A DNA stretch of 64,000 bases from Colias croceus (GCF_905220415.1 NC_059561.1:3302001-3366000), one strand, 5' to 3'. Numbered from the stretch's first letter, positions 23,038 through 34,925 are shown. Program-made: numbers and translations. Notes: a model not told the origin generated them from the sequence alone.

Positions 23038-23505
23038 TTAAGATAAATGCATCCCAATTTCGTAATATCAAGATGTTTAAACCGCTCTGCGAGGTTTCCT
23101 TGTTGCGTAAAATAGTGTACAATAACTATCCTAAATAACACGTAATTTATAAATTTGTTTCCATGTAAATATAATAATGTTTCTTAAGTACATTCTATCT
23201 GTCTTGAATAGCCCACTTAACCTTTAATATACCTAAAAAACATAATACAAAAAATCACAAGGAATATTTTATTATCATGACGAATTTCACAATTGACCTT
23301 TTAAGTAAATTCACTCAGACACCGTTAAAGTACCAACTCGTGCATAAGCCCTAAATGGAACCGCTCTGAAAAGGTTTTTATTTTTTCAGAACAATAAAAA
23401 ATAAAATATAAGTTTGGACTATGTACCTATTGTTTGAAATGTTTTATAATTGTGAATTGTTGTTTAAAGTTATTTGTAATCTCGAGCTTCGAAATATATA
23501 GTCGG
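23038..23505. other. Spacer, nothing recognised
   Basis: No gene or repeat ends seen. Confidence 0.4.
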
Positions 23506-23702
23506 CTAGATTACAGCCCGCGGCTTCGATCGCTTTATCTTAAACCTAATAAATTATATACTAAAACCTTCCTCATGAATCATTCTATATATAAAAAAAA
23601 ACCGCATCAAAATCCATTGCGTTGTTTTAAAGATTTAAGCATCCAAAGGGACATAGGGTAATAGGGACAGAAAAAGCGACTTTGTTTTATAATATGTAGT
23701 GA
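23506..23702 (-). mobile_element. Helitron family B, complete
   Basis: CTAG at 23506, TC end at 23701-23702. The hairpin side is eroded ('gattacagcccgcggcttcg'). Confidence 0.75.
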
Positions 23703-23835
23703 TATTTAATGTCTACTAATTTTCTTCCTTTCCTTTATCTTTGAATTCGATATGTAGTATTTAATGACATTCAAATGCTTTATATGAATATATTTTTTTA
23801 AAGTATAGAAAAAAATCGATCACGAGCCAGATCTT

Positions 23836-24009
23836 CTCTTTGTTTGTTAGTTTGTTTGATCGCGCTAATCTCAGGAACTACTAATCCCATTTGAGAAATT
23901 ATTTCGGAGTTAGTTAGCCCATTTATTGAGGAAGGCTATAGGCTCTATATCATCACGCTAAGACCAACAGGAGCGGAACAATGTGGGTAAAGCCACGACG
24001 CACACCTAG
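23836..24009 (+). mobile_element. Helitron family C, 5' end lost
   Basis: Begins at the 'ctttgtttgttagtttgttt' block and ends gcacacCTAG followed by T. Confidence 0.7.
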
Positions 24010-24192
24010 TTTAGAAAAAAAGTGCAATGGTATCATTGAATTGAATTCTAAGTATGTTAAAAGCTAATTGAATTTACCATAAGTAGTATACTTTGTAACC
24101 TTAGTAAGTACATTCTTCTACAGTGTAAGTCTATACTGCAACTTAAATCTCATTACGATATGCGTAGCACATACCAACAACAATTTATGTTA

Positions 24193-24362
24193 CTAGATAC
24201 GCTCCGCGGTTTCGCCTGAAGCTAAAATGACAGTCAAAATTTTTCATCTCCCATTTACATCCTGAGGGATTAAAAAAAATTAGGCTGTGTCCAAATCGAT
24301 ACAATAGTTTAGTTGTAAGCATAGCAGAAAGAAAGACTTTCTCGTTCATAATATTATTATGT
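24193..24362 (-). mobile_element. Helitron-like copy, family E
   Basis: Minus-strand copy with CTAG at 24193 next to 'atacgctccgcggtttcgcc' and a terminal 'cataatattattatg'. The body, in reverse complement, contains 'tttttcatctcccatttaca', unlike A to D. Confidence 0.6.
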
Positions 24363-25823
24363 AGTGTGAATAATAATTATTTTTGACTATGGGCGCAATA
24401 TACCTACTTATACCAATAAAGTTACGCATTCATTTATTAAATACAAAATTTTAACACTCCTGCTACCTACTAACTTATAATTAATCATTAATTTTATTTT
24501 ATTTTATTTTTTATTTTTTTATAAATAGGTACAGTAACAGATTGCAGAACAATACCTTATATCTAGCTCTTACCTAATAATACATGTAAATTCTAGAACC
24601 CAATTAATACCGTACACAGCTTTGAACCAAAAAAGAAAAACCGTTTACATTATGACCATGTTTTTTGTTCCTAATCTATATGTACTTAAAAAAACTATTT
24701 TATTAAAAAACAGAAATTAGAAATTGACCTAATTATGATGAATAAAATGCGCTATTTGGCTGTGAAAACAATTAATTTCGGCACCTGTGTAAGTATGTAT
24801 TGATATGTATATGGATTTTGAATGGATTAAAGACCGAATAATTAATCAATTAATTATAATGAAGCGTCTATAATAATCCTTGTATTGGACTATTACGGGA
24901 AGCATTTATTCGCATGCCCTATAAATCAAAGGCTGTAAGCATTTTTCTTCTGCATTTTATTACTTCTTTATTGTTTAAGCGTTCTCTTTAGTGTAATTTC
25001 ACATGCTTTTCATATTCTTAACGAAAAGTGAACCTGCTATAATCAATTTACATAAAGCTTAAAAGATTTGTTTGTTTGAACGTGCTTTTCACAGGAACTG
25101 CTTATTTGCTTAAGGTAGGAGGTAAAAATCTTTCACCAGTAGACAGGTTCATTATTCCTGAGTGACATGGGCTATTTTTTGTCTTTACCCCGCACCAAAC
25201 CAAGTGAAACTGAAGGGATTATCTATATTTAAAATCCCTTGTTAGCCTTCCATTTCCTGAAGTATATGACAAAATACACATGATTTAATTGTGACAATAT
25301 AATAATTAACTGAAACAATAATTCAATTTGAACCTTGTATTGTTGCGTCTCGTTATATTAGGTACCTGTGCATTTTCATAGTAAATTACATAATATTCTT
25401 AAACCAAATTAAATTTACAATTCTTTACTAGCTTATTTGGTGTATTTTATGTTTTAAATTTTGATTAAAGTTAAACACCATTAGTTTTTTAATAAATAAA
25501 TTTGTCAATTTGAAATTATTAAAGTACCAGGGCCACATGATCATATAGGCAGTTTGTGTGTCACCCTTCACTTTGATTGGCGTCACATCAAACTTCATAA
25601 GGTCGTAAAAACTAGATCAATTTTAATTGGACATTTCGTACCGCACTTCAGCCCTGCAGTATATCGACCGGTTATTTTAAACTCGTGGTCTATTTATTGA
25701 GGGCAAAGTGCAGTGCTAATTTTTAACACACTTTTATTAGCTTTAACTGTGTGTTTGCATGTAACTGACTTTAAACTCGATGGTGGTTTAAACGGACAGA
25801 TTCAATTCATACTTTATCAAGGA
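24363..25823. other. AT-rich spacer with two weak repeats
   Basis: 25052-25200 looks like a decayed Helitron-type body ('aagatttgtttgtttgaacg', 'ctttcaccagtagacaggtt') without clear ends. 25727-25823 belongs to an unclassified dispersed repeat that recurs at 57705. Confidence 0.4.
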
Positions 25824-26065
25824 CTAGCTGTGCACCGCGGTTTTACCCGCGTTGTTCCGCTCTTGTTAGTCTTAGCGTGATGATATATAGTAGCCTTCCT
25901 CGATAAATGGGCTATTTAACATCGAAAAAATTTTTCACATAGGACAAGTAGTTCCTGAGATTAGCGCATTCAAACAAACAAAATCTTCAGCTGAATAATA
26001 ATAGTATAGATTTGGCTTAGATTTTGCTTATCAAGGATCGGTGACAATATAATAATTTCATGAGT
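25727..26065 (+). repeat. Unclassified dispersed repeat, copy 1 (split by a Helitron)
   Basis: 'tttttaacacacttttatta' and 'acagattcaattcatacttt' before the Helitron at 25824-26010, then 'cttatcaaggatcggtgaca' after it. The same order is present uninterrupted at 57705-57870. Confidence 0.5.
25824..26010 (-). mobile_element. Helitron family C, inside the dispersed repeat
   Basis: Complete minus-strand copy with host A before CTAG and T after the TC end. Confidence 0.8.
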
Positions 26066-26287
26066 TTGTATTATTAAATCGTGTATTTTTAAATTATACT
26101 TCTGTATATTGTTGTGGATGAAACGTCTTTATTTTTAATATTGCTCGTAAAATGAATGTATTTCTATTAATTATAAATTTTGATTAACTAAAATATTATA
26201 GTCAGAACAGTAGAAAGCGTAGGCGTGAAAACTTCTGAACTAAAATATTACAAATATTTTTGTACGTAGGTACGTGTTATATAACTA

Positions 26288-26648
26288 AGTACTGGTCCAA
26301 TTTGAAAAATTCTTTCAGTGTTAGATAGCCTTATTTATTGAGGAAGGCTATAAAACTCAAACTCAAACATTTATTTATTCAATTAGACTTCTTCCAGAAG
26401 CACTTTTGAATCGTCATTACATTCTTTAAATTTACCACCGATTCGAAAAGCAGTATCTATGGAGAAGAACCGGCAAGAAACTCCATAGTTGCTCTTTTAA
26501 AGTCATGTCCATATACAATATAATTTTACATTACATGTTACTTACATCTAACTACATAATATTATAATATGCCAAAGAAGGCTATTTATCATCACACTAT
26601 GACCAACAGGATTGGAGACATGCGGGTGAAACCGCGAGGCGCAGCTAG
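26288..26648 (+). mobile_element. Helitron family C interrupted by a LINE 3' end
   Basis: The left piece (from about 26288 to 26351) ends in 'gaggaaggctat'. The right piece (26577-26648) resumes at 'gaaggctatttatcatcaca' and ends gcgcagCTAG. The 5' terminus is eroded. Confidence 0.75.
26352..26576 (-). mobile_element. 5'-truncated LINE 3' UTR fragment with 9-bp target duplication
   Basis: 225 bases matching the 3' end of the LINE at 52264 (blocks 'actcaaactcaaacattt', 'gcaagaaactccatagttgc', 'ataatatgccaaag'). Flanked by a perfect GAAGGCTAT duplication (26343-26351 and 26577-26585), as expected for target-primed insertion. Confidence 0.8.
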
Positions 26649-27443
26649 TACTGAATACATTTAAAAGTCATTCCTTTACATATGTACCTACTTAGAGTTT
26701 ATTCCTTACCAATCTAAAAATACAAATCTTTCGACCGCACAATGCTTGCCTCTGTCAAGGTGCGTGACCCAATTTATGTTGAAACGAGCCCTGCATTAAA
26801 ATCTGCACGAGTTAACATAAACCTGTAGGGAGGCGTTTATCTGAATCGCGTAAGTGAAATGTTTTCGTTATAATATGTTTTAATAAGTTATAAATACGCA
26901 CACGCTTCAATGACAACAAGAGAGTCGGGTAATTGCCCGATTCTTATATGTAATTATAAGAGCGAGCTAATTGTAATCCGTTTTATGCCTAAAGAAGAAG
27001 ATTTACTAACGACTGTTATCATTTTAAATAAAATACTATTGGTATAATATAACACATCTATCCTTTTGATAAGTTAACAGTGTTCACGAAAATATCTTTC
27101 GAAGCCTTACGTCGCGTAATCAGCTAGAGTATCCTCCCTTTTTCGATGTAGGAATATCACCCTCCTTAACACCTAAACTTCGCACATTTCTTCAACTATT
27201 TGACACATTTAAACAAGAACAAGGTTGCACAACTATTAATAAAAAACACTTGAAAACAGTGATAAGTGCGCCACAGTCGTACTTGACAGTAATGATGCTA
27301 TTCCGAGTCAGTCATTTAGAGGTCAACAGATCCCACAGTTTTTGTTTTCGTATGTCGAGTTTCTACGAACTATTCAGTTCTTATTTGAAATCATATACGC
27401 TCCCTCCTAGCTTTCTTAGTATTCATGGTATAGCTTTAATTAA
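26649..27443. other. Spacer, nothing recognised
   Basis: A 91-codon frame (27250-27525) overlaps the next element's left end and has no family motif. Confidence 0.4.
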
Positions 27444-28176
27444 GGGCCGATTTTTCAATGCCCAGATAAACAGTCTAATAACTACCCCTCGAATAGATTT
27501 ATTCAATTGCTTAACTAACTCATAACGGCTCGCCTATTTTTCAATCGTGATTTATTTGATGAATAACTATCTGACCAAATATTTCCATATTGGCAGCTCT
27601 GCTCTTGGAGTGGCGAAACAAACATATTAAATTAGTCAGGTTAGAGCGGGATAGAGTCAACTTGCAATATGTCAACAACCGTCATTATGACTCACGTCAG
27701 GAGTGCATTTTAAGTTTATCTCGTGTTCTATGATTGTTGATTATTGTTTTGATTCGAGTAAAGAGTTTTGATTAAATTTGTGTTAAAATTTATATATTTT
27801 ACGATGGAAACGACATAAAGGCAGCGTCCGGCAAATTTTCAATGGCATGATCATCAGTAGGTACTATCAAAAACATCAATTTCAATATGATTTTAATTGA
27901 TAATTATTTTATTTAAAGAGGCTTTATTGTAAAAATTCTACGCTCTATGTTATTACATACGAAAATATCCCAAATTTGACGCGTCAGTTGTCAACTCAAA
28001 CGTCTAATCGTCGAATAGCACGCTATCTGGCCGTTGGAGCAGCAGATAGATTTATTCCTCAAATAACGTAGTTATTCGATAGATAAGTCCTATTCGTCTA
28101 TTGAAAAATTGAATATTTTGTTAACTGAAGAATAAAGTCTATCTAGCTGTTTATCTGGGCATTGAAAAATCGGCCC
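27444..28176. mobile_element. Harbinger-like MITE, 733 bp, TAA duplication
   Basis: Terminal inverted repeats GGGCCGATTTTTCAATGCCC, continuing for about 30 bp, are flanked by TAA on both sides (27441-27443 and 28177-28179). GGGCC ends with a 3-bp TWA duplication fit PIF/Harbinger. Subterminal zones repeat 'aatagatttattc'-like words in both arms. No transposase frame. The superfamily call is inference. Confidence 0.7.
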
Positions 28177-28673
28177 TAAGACGGATAAGTGAAAAGTCCG
28201 TATACGCGACAGATTTAAAATAATAGTCATTATATTAAACTAGATTTTCAATGTTTGAAATAAAAGAAATACTTGATTTAACGAACTCTACCGAATATAA
28301 TAGACGTATAAAACACGAAAAAGGTCAAATAAAATACCCAGTTTATATTATAGAAATACTTTATAGGTGTCGTAAAAACAGATTTCATTAAGTATAATAA
28401 TAAAAGGTGGCAAAACATAACAGCTAGAAATGGGTCATATCTCTAAAAAATAAGTACCAACTACGTTATGGTATTTGAATAATACATGAGACCGACAATA
28501 GGATGTTTTTGCCTAAAGCTTATTCAAGGGAATTAGGTACATCCATATACCGTTTGGAACTTTTCCAATGTTTATTTAATTAATGTTGAATAATATTTTG
28601 ATACCCGTATATATGTGTCAAAAGGTATTATTTCGTAGGTTTGATTCATATCATAATAGGCGCTATGTATACG
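28177..28673. other. Spacer, nothing recognised
   Basis: No gene or repeat ends identified. Confidence 0.4.
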
Positions 28674-28785
28674 ACTAGCTGCGCTCCGCGGTTTCATCCG
28701 CGTGGCTCTGCTCCTGTTGGTGTTAGCGTGATGATATAATATAGCCTTCGTCGATGAATCTAACACCGAAATAATTTTAAAGCTG
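28674..28785 (-). mobile_element. Helitron family C, 5' part missing
   Basis: CTAG at 28674 and the 3' half of family C on the minus strand. It stops at 'ctaacaccgaaataattt'. Confidence 0.7.
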
Positions 28786-28965
28786 CGCACAGGAGCTTTC
28801 TTTGGATAAACACCTTATTTTTATATTGTTTTTGGTGTATTATTGTTTACTTCTTTGGAATAAGTAGCTTTCCATTAGTGAAATAATTTTCTAAATGAGT
28901 ATAATAATTGAAGAGCTATTTTATCAAATGAAAAGGTGTATGCTTAAATCATGGCACTATATTTG

Positions 28966-29241
28966 ACTGACCGGTTGGCTTGGTTGGTAGTGGGCCTGCC
29001 TTCCAAGCTAGAGGTCGTGGGTTCGATTACCACCCGGGTAAATATTTGTGAGATGAACATAAATGTTTGCTCCGTGTCTAATAAATTGTTAATTATCTAA
29101 GTATATAAGTATTATATAAGTATTTATTTAAAATTATATACGTATGTTTATCAGCCATCTGGTTTCCATAACACAAGCGAAAGCTTAGTATGGGATCAGA
29201 TCGTGCCGTGTGTGAAAATTGTCCTGAATATTTATTTATTT
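28966..29241 (+). mobile_element. tRNA-derived SINE
   Basis: Pol III box A-like 'tggcttggttggtagtgggc' (28977) and box B-like 'gggttcgattaccac' (about 29019) lie some 40 bases apart at the head, followed by a unique body and a (TATT)n-type tail. A 7-bp ATATTTG at 28959-28965 recurs at 29242-29248 as the probable target duplication. Confidence 0.75.
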
Positions 29242-29248
29242 ATATTTG

Positions 29249-30669
29249 CATTGCACATAAAAATATGCATTGATTTTACTCAAAATCTATATAATAATAA
29301 TTGAAATATTAAAATACCTACTTTATTAACAATATCACTTTCTTCCCAATTCCATGGCATTATTTACCTACCCAGTCTTTGTATTCATTCGCGTAGCACA
29401 TGGCTACGTAGATAGTAATCCTCCTAGAGTGAGCTATCAATGCAAAAAAACACTGTTAAAATCGAACAGATAGTTCTAGAGATACGCGTGTAGAAACGAA
29501 CAAAATGATTAAATTTTTTTTTTAGTACAATCGTTACCTACGAGAAATATTGCTGATTATTTTTTTCATTTCATTCAAATTCTGACTATACATAATTATT
29601 TACTACTTCATAACATGAATATTGTAAAATATTATTTTATTTAGGTTCCATGATAAACTTACTTGTCTTTTTTTAATTAAATAAAGGTATCTTCATTTTT
29701 TATTTGTTACGAATGGCATATTTGTTATTATTTTTATAATATTTATTTATTTTGTGATTTACAATCCGTCCTCTCCTTAGCTACGCTATAATTAGTAATA
29801 CACTACGTACTTATATTTAAGGTAAAGCTATGCACTAATGCAAAACCAGGCAGCCTTATCGCTCAAAGCAATCTCTTTCAGGTAAGGTGAGCGTAATGAA
29901 GTAGGTAGTTTATGCGGAAGAGATATTATCGTTATCTTACATCAATAAAACAAGAATAATGCAGTTCTTTTTAGCTTAGCTTTTTCGAAATATAAGCCTG
30001 GCCGGTAGATAAAAATAGTTTATATGCCAGTTCTCGGATAAAATTTAACCACCTATATACAAAATTTGAGCCGATTCTATGTTTACAAAATAACTACGCA
30101 TCAATTAATATAAACAACAAAATATATTACTATTAGACATAATATAACCTGAAAAAGCTAAGATTGTATATGTGTTTGTTATTCAAAAATACGCAAAACA
30201 GATAAACTCAAATAATAATTAATATGCCTAATAGAAAAGATCAAGCTCAAAGGAAACCGACGTTTCCCATCTAATCATAAAATATAACACCCAAAATTAA
30301 ATAATTCAAAAACAACACCTGTTTTAATTTCATTAACGGATTACCACTTCAAAGATTTAAAATATTAAACGCTCGACAAAAAATGCTCAAACGGTCTAAA
30401 TCAATTTGTTCCATAAGCCGCTTTATGAGTCGTAAAAACGAATACTTAAGTACTGCGGCGGTTCTTGCGTGTGTATAAATATTACAACTATTTGCCTCGT
30501 TGCGAAATTTGTGAAAATATTTTATAACTTTATTTTGTAAGGCGCCGAAAGTGTTGCAATGTATTACGTCTAAATCTAAATGAGATGTTGGCCTAAATCT
30601 ACAGACTAACTAGTTTAAATTTAACTAACATTAAATTTAGTTTACTTATATTATGTTGAAATTACAAAT
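29249..30669. other. AT-rich spacer with a LINE-hairpin relic
   Basis: Apart from the hairpin relic near 29854 and a vague Helitron-like stretch near 29440-29500 ('atcgaacagatagttctaga'), nothing is recognised. Confidence 0.4.
29854..29897 (-). repeat. Relic of the LINE 3' UTR hairpin (minus strand)
   Basis: On the minus strand it reads 'gaaagagattgctttgagcg' and 'ataaggctgcctgg'. The inner stem is ATTGCT / AGCGAT with one G-T wobble. It corresponds to 4436-4479. Confidence 0.55.
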
Positions 30670-31179
30670 TTGTACTGAAAGAATAAAGCTGAAGAGTTTG
30701 TTTACTTGAAGGCGCTAACCTCAAGAACAACGGTACCGATTTGAAAAATTATTTAACTGTTAGATTTTATTGCATTGCAGACATTTATTGCATTGAGATA
30801 ATATTACTTCGTATGGAGGAGACACCACGAACAAAATCTGTGCGCCATTTTTTTGCTCTAAGTTTTAAAAATTATTATCTAGTTAGGAACTTACCGATGA
30901 AAGTAATTCCTTTGAACTTTTCCGTATTATTTGTGCAATATCGTAACACACACGAAGGCATATTTGATGCGTTTCACTTTAAAACAAATAAAAAATGAGC
31001 GTGCAGTTACGCCATATGGCGTATGTTGAGCGGAACATAAGTGATGTAGGCGGTGTCGTCTCCATATTATGTATATCTCAATGATTTATTGACGAAGGCT
31101 ATAGGCTATATAATAATTATCATCACGGTAAGACCAACAGAAGCTGAGCAATGCGGGTTAAACCGCGGGGCACAGCTCG
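30670..31179 (+). mobile_element. Helitron family C interrupted by a hAT-like MITE
   Basis: The 5' piece ('aataaagctgaagagtttgt') runs to 'atttattg' at 30790, then the MITE, then the 3' piece from 31084 to cacagCTCG (the terminal CTAG has mutated to CTCG). Confidence 0.75.
30791..31083. mobile_element. hAT-like MITE, copy 1 (293 bp)
   Basis: Ends CATTGAGATA and TATCTCAATG, with imperfect inverted similarity extending about 30 bases. Flanked by a perfect 8-bp duplication ATTTATTG (30783-30790 and 31084-31091). An 8-bp duplication with CAnnG ends is characteristic of hAT elements. No transposase is encoded; the interior has 'tacgccatatggcgta', a near-palindrome. Confidence 0.85.
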
Positions 31180-31676
31180 TAGTTATTGAAATTACGTCTA
31201 CGTATAAATTGCGAAAGCGTTATCGTGGTTATTTTGATAAAAATATTTCCACTAACACTTAATTAAGATGAATCTATCATGACTATCAAAATACTATCCA
31301 TCAACTGAACGTTACGTTTATTTTTGTTTTTATAAATGTATCAATTTTGTATATTAATCAATATCTACATATTATATTTAAAATGTTATTTTCACTAGGG
31401 GAATGTAATTACTAATTACCTAATGCATTAAATTATTATTTAACTTTGTAAATGCATGTTTCGTAAATATATATATATAAATATTTCTTTCATAAATAAA
31501 TGGTAGGTACGTTATTACTGAAGAAAGGGAATGGATGTACACATTTTGTTATATTTATTTCTGTTGCTGAACTAAGCGCGGTTAGTTTTATAACTGCTAT
31601 ATCATACTTCATAGTTGAATTGTAGTTGCAAGAATAAAATACTAACCTGACTAACTGTCAATAATTTAATGAAATA
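31180..31676. other. AT-rich spacer, nothing recognised
   Basis: No gene or repeat ends. Confidence 0.4.
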
Positions 31677-31832
31677 CTAGCGGTCCGCCCCGGCTTCGCC
31701 CGTGGTACATATTTCACAATAAAAGGTAGCATGTTCTTTCTCAGGGTCTAAAGATTGTCTGTGCCAAATTTCATCAAAATCGGTCCATTAGTTTATGCGT
31801 GAAATCCAACAATCCTTTATAATATATAGTAA
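31677..31832 (-). mobile_element. Helitron with family D 3' end and a different body
   Basis: The 3' end is family D ('ctagcggtccgccccggctt' at 31677, reverse complement). The middle reads 'ctttctcagggtctaaagat' and 'gcgtgaaatccaacaatcct', resembling family A-type bodies, not family D. Confidence 0.6.
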
Positions 31833-31835
31833 ATA

Positions 31836-32025
31836 CTAGCTTTGCCCGTAATGACAAAGAAAAATCCGCATCCCGTTCCCATACCCATAGGATTGTCAGA
31901 ATAAAATCTATCTCATATCCTTTCACAGATCTTAAACTACAATATCTGTGTACCAAATTTAATCCAAATCGGTTCGGTGGTTTACAGAAAAGGCAGACAG
32001 TTAGAGCTACTATTGCATTTTGTAA
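31836..32025 (-). mobile_element. Helitron family A, decayed, in tandem with the previous copy
   Basis: CTAG at 31836 directly follows the preceding element. The body has 'ccgcatcccgttcccat' and 'aaatcggttcggtggttta'. The hairpin is mostly lost. Confidence 0.6.
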
Positions 32026-32631
32026 TCATTTTTCTTCTGTAATATAAAGCACTGATTATTATTATTCTTCTCAAGACAAATTTCCCGTCTAAACCAGTTA
32101 TTCCTAATTGTAAGAAATGGAATCCTTTTCAATTTATCCATTCAAATTAAACATTAATTTCATTCGTATCATAATTCTTCGATTAGGCAACAATAAAATG
32201 AATCCAAACGCACGATTGACCCCTATTGTTTCTACGTTCAAAAAACTCAGGTAGTCTGTGCCTCATAGATTCCGTTAACATTAAAATTCATTGAAAGTAA
32301 TGAACCGTTCAATTCAGAGACAATTTAAAAATAAATTTCCTTTCTTGCAAGCTTGGATTCGCTAATTGCTTTGTCGGCCGTTTCTTCTCTGGACTACGGG
32401 TGGCAACCGACTAGTGATTATGTTTTTCTTCGTTTTTTAGAAACCTATAAATCTAGGTCTTATATATAGATAGATTTATATGGGTTAACTTAAAGATTCT
32501 ACACTAAATTGGGTAAAGAAAAATAACAATCTAGAGCTAAGGACACGGAATAAATTAAACTTAGGGCCTGAAATGGTATAAAGGGGTATATAGTTATTGT
32601 AAATCAATTCAAATTATTTTTTATACAGCTA
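32026..32631. other. Spacer, nothing recognised
   Basis: No gene or repeat ends seen. Confidence 0.4.
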
Positions 32632-32800
32632 CTAGCGGTCCGCCCCGGCTTCGCCCGTGGTACATATTAACGTTTTCTCTACATAAGAACCATCCTCGTA
32701 CTTCAAGGAATATAATAAAAAAAGAATTATCGAAATCGGTTCAGCCGTTCTCGAGTTATGGAATTACAACGAAAAGTGGCATTGATTTTTATATATTAGA
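32632..32800 (-). mobile_element. Helitron family D, complete
   Basis: Minus-strand copy, CTAG at 32632 to TC at 32799-32800 (followed by T). The body matches 13746 including 'aagaaccatcctcg'. Confidence 0.8.
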
Positions 32801-32883
32801 TAAGCTTTAGCTACAATTTTTTATACAGAATTTATTATTCTTTTAGTTATATTATTATTTTAGTTATATTATTATTATTTTAG

Positions 32884-33014
32884 TTTTATTTTTAAAAATT
32901 TATTACGGCCATTTTACTCATTAAGTTAAGTACTTTCGATATCAGTTTAAAGTTTTTTGTTATCTGTAATAGTTACGGAAAAATCGCCTGTGCACACTTA
33001 ACGATTACACCCTG
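32884..33014. repeat. Solo right arm of the CAGGGTGTAATCG long-TIR element
   Basis: Matches the right arm of the 52896-54315 element nearly base for base from 'tttttaaaaatttattacgg' to 'cgattacaccctg', then TA. No partner left arm is nearby. Confidence 0.7.
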
Positions 33015-33429
33015 TATATACATATTGTATGTAGGTATAATATTCATGTCAAAATAAATATCATAAATATATAATATATGAATCCTTAGCACTCAAGGAG
33101 TTTAATACTTTTCGACAATCTAATAAAAAAGGCTGTTATGGTTACCGGTTTATAAGCTGCGTAGAGCTGCGTAGCATTTATTCGTAGCGAATTTTCCTTT
33201 TCGCCTTGGTTTTTCAACCAATCCTTTAGTTTATTTTTTATTCTATAGAATATACATCTTATCTTCTACAAATTCGTTTTTTCTAGATTTGTCTTAATTC
33301 TCTTATTGTAGCGTGATTTTAGCCAAATCCGATATATGAATTTTCTAACACAATAACAAATCAATTTGAACCAATAATATCTGCGATTAAATAGTAAATA
33401 ATAAATTAATTCTTCAGCTTTATATCTTA

Positions 33430-33643
33430 CTAGCTGTGCCGCGCGGTTTCACCCGCGAGGCTCCGCTCCTGTTGGTCTTATCGTGATAAAACATAGCCTA
33501 TATTAGGTACTCGTGGATAATGTAGCTTTCGAATGGTGAAAGAATTTTTTAAATCGGTTCAGTAGTTTATGGGCCTATTCATTACAATCAAACAAACAAA
33601 CAAACAATCAACAAAGTTTTACTCTTTATAATATTGGTGTAGA
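33430..33643 (-). mobile_element. Helitron family C variant
   Basis: CTAG at 33430 with 'gtgccgcgcggtttcacccg' and the usual 5' end 'tataatattggtgtaga'. The middle ('ggataatgtagctttcgaat') differs from other C copies. Confidence 0.7.
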
Positions 33644-34412
33644 TAAAATTATTAAGTCCCAATGTGAGTTACCATACTCCTTAGAAACGGCACTGCCCTA
33701 ATGATATTGTGCGTGCCTATTGAGTAGATCTGAGAATCGGCCAACATCTATTTTTCATACCGTTCAGTGATAAGAGTTAAGGCAGAACAACGTTTGCCGG
33801 GACAACTAGCATATAATATTTAAGTCAATTTACTACCTTCACTAAAGGCTTGTCTACACCACAAAGTATCCATATACCACAGATAATATATCGTTATTTA
33901 AACCGTTACCTAACTGCTATGACGATAATTGTCGATAATCGGTGCACATGAGCTGTTCTCAATTGTTATTATATCGAGGCTTTAAGTGAACGATATTATG
34001 TTTCGTAATACGTTATTGATTTAGAATAATTATTAGAGGTTCGGTTATAATTATCGTTGTAATAATTAAGGTATTATAATTGTAATTTAATTATCATTGT
34101 ATTTAAACTACTTAGAAAAGAACGTAAAACGAAACTAGTTCAAGTTATAAAAAAATGTTTATAAGAAAAGTTGTAGAGCATTGAATTCTCTACAATATTG
34201 ATAATAAATACAAATAGCGTAAAACCCATAAAAAATTTAAATCGATTTTTGTGACCTTATACCCCCTGATTTTCATACTTGCGACCATCCAATTAATGTG
34301 AATTTTGCAAAAAGTTTTAAGTTGCTAGAATACAAGTTTTAACGTGGTAAGGAGATAACCAGTCTTTTCGATCTTCCAAAATTTGCATCTAATTTGGCCC
34401 TAAATGACTGCA

Positions 34413-34439
34413 TTATATATATATATATATATATATATT
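34413..34439. repeat. (TA)n microsatellite
   Basis: About 13 uninterrupted TA units. Confidence 0.85.
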
Positions 34440-34780
34440 TATAAACTCTGTTTCAGCTATATAGGATTGTTTATCCTCCAAAAAGAAATTTCATATAATA
34501 TTTTTGTAAATTACAAAACTTGGATTGGTATGTGAATTACCTAAATATATGTACATGTCTACATATTATATGTATATAAAAGTAATAACCATTACCAACC
34601 CTAATTACACAAAGTCAACATTCAATACAATACACACAATACTCAAATACATAACCACAATAGCTGGTAAATTGCTTCAGAACACTATCATTTGCTTGTC
34701 AATAGTTTGATAAGGCCAAGCTGAATTTATTATGGTCTTTGAATAGAGGTTGAATTGTGAAACAATATTTGGTATGTTTG

Positions 34781-34820
34781 TTTAGGGTTAGGTAGGGTTA
34801 GGTTAGGTTGGTTAGGTTAG
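34781..34820 (+). repeat. Interstitial TTAGG-like repeat
   Basis: Irregular 'ttaggg ttaggt agggttaggt' and related words, 5 to 7 units related to the insect telomere unit TTAGG. Too short and irregular to be a telomere. Confidence 0.5.
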
Positions 34821-34925
34821 TTGGGAGTTACAGCGGGCTTAAAAGCGAATTATATTATAATCATACGAGCGATTTTAATATGTACCAATAGTACCTACTT
34901 ATAATAATAATAACCATTACCACTA

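Larger units (their letters stand above)
33644..34925. other. Spacer with microsatellite and TTAGG-like words
   Basis: Contains (TA)n at 34413-34439 and TTAGG-type repeats at 34781-34820. No exon recognised, though non-coding 5' exons of the downstream dpr gene could lie here unseen. Confidence 0.4.

Noticed and set aside
26901..29241. Functional tRNA gene at 28977-29040
   Set aside because: Only box A/B-like words are present; no cloverleaf with acceptor stem is evident, and the tail and flanking duplication indicate a SINE.
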